From DASSBR01 sp035708085 (GTDB taxonomy: Bacteria > Pseudomonadota > Gammaproteobacteria > Natronospirales > DASSBR01), in assembly GCA_035708085.1 (NCBI GenBank), contig DASSTE010000002.1, positions 21,750 to 85,749 of the forward strand: a DNA stretch of 64,000 nucleotides, read 5' to 3'. The position numbers were made by a program, and so were the translations under genes. Shown one piece after another: positions 63,999-64,000 of this stretch. How positions within the stretch are numbered: position 1 is the stretch's first letter; every line of letters begins with the position of its first letter. The notes beneath the pieces are model-generated. The model was given only the letters and a program-made list of their open reading frames with translations. It had not been told where the DNA came from and ran no database searches.

Positions 63999-64000
63999 TG

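Overview
The window reads as the genome of one large temperate tailed phage (or prophage) of a high-GC proteobacterium. Burkholderiales-type hosts fit the base composition and codon use, but this is inference. Coding is very dense. Most neighbouring genes are joined by 4-base ATGA, GTGA or TTGA overlaps, or by TAATG. Temperate life is shown by an S24-type repressor with an opposing Cro-like gene, a tyrosine integrase, and a complete tRNA-Val(CAC) gene next to the integrase. Baseplate J-like and other baseplate genes point to a contractile-tail (myovirus-like) virion. No major capsid, sheath, tube or tape-measure gene is present, so the phage genome extends beyond the window, probably past the right edge.

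Layout. 1-4327 (+): a small-gene operon with a minimal peptide deformylase, a C5-cytosine methyltransferase with repeats in its target-recognition region, and a HAD-like phosphatase. 4322-26405 (-): the late head and takeover block. In transcription order it holds small and large terminase, portal, a coiled-coil membrane protein, a zeta-toxin-like polyvalent protein, a MuF-like head protein, a pyrophosphatase-like polyvalent protein, a DUF5675-like protein with a two-TM protein, a tail fibre, a T5 A1-like metallophosphoesterase, a dNMP kinase, and an 1852-residue DarB-like methyltransferase-helicase. Two + strand genes (23115-23752) sit between terminase and portal. 26573-28434 (+): small early genes ending in a KorA/TrfB-like regulator. 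28431-41632 (-): early and replication genes. These include a Dam methyltransferase, a MazG-like protein, a nucleotidase, a DnaN clamp, a second methyltransferase with a pseudogene copy, SSB, a PAPS-reductase-like enzyme, a VRR-NUC nuclease and O-like replication proteins. 41774-42750: Cro/repressor switch. 42902-52706 (+): a recombination operon with a phiC31 gp3-like factor, SbcD and SbcC, an HNH endonuclease, a DHH phosphoesterase and an excisionase-like HTH protein. 52703-54202: integrase, att-like repeats and tRNA-Val. 54208-63974 (-): spanin pair, Hint-domain Ig-like protein, fibres and baseplate.

Regulation visible in the DNA. Five 15-bp operators of the form GTAAG-N5-CTTAC lie in the promoters of the small-gene operon, the clamp, the replication operon, cro/repressor and the recombination operon, which looks like one repressor regulon. 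Seven copies of a TGTCGTGACG element lie at gene starts or boundaries only in the two structural blocks, so they are candidate late signals.

The two most unusual observations are these. (1) A run of small minus-strand genes at 28816-30303 is separated by three attC-like sites. The end boxes of these sites are reciprocally complementary across each gene, as in integron cassettes, so this looks like an integrase-less cassette array inside a phage. (2) A perfect 14-bp match to the bacterial chromosomal parS palindrome lies in the clamp promoter.
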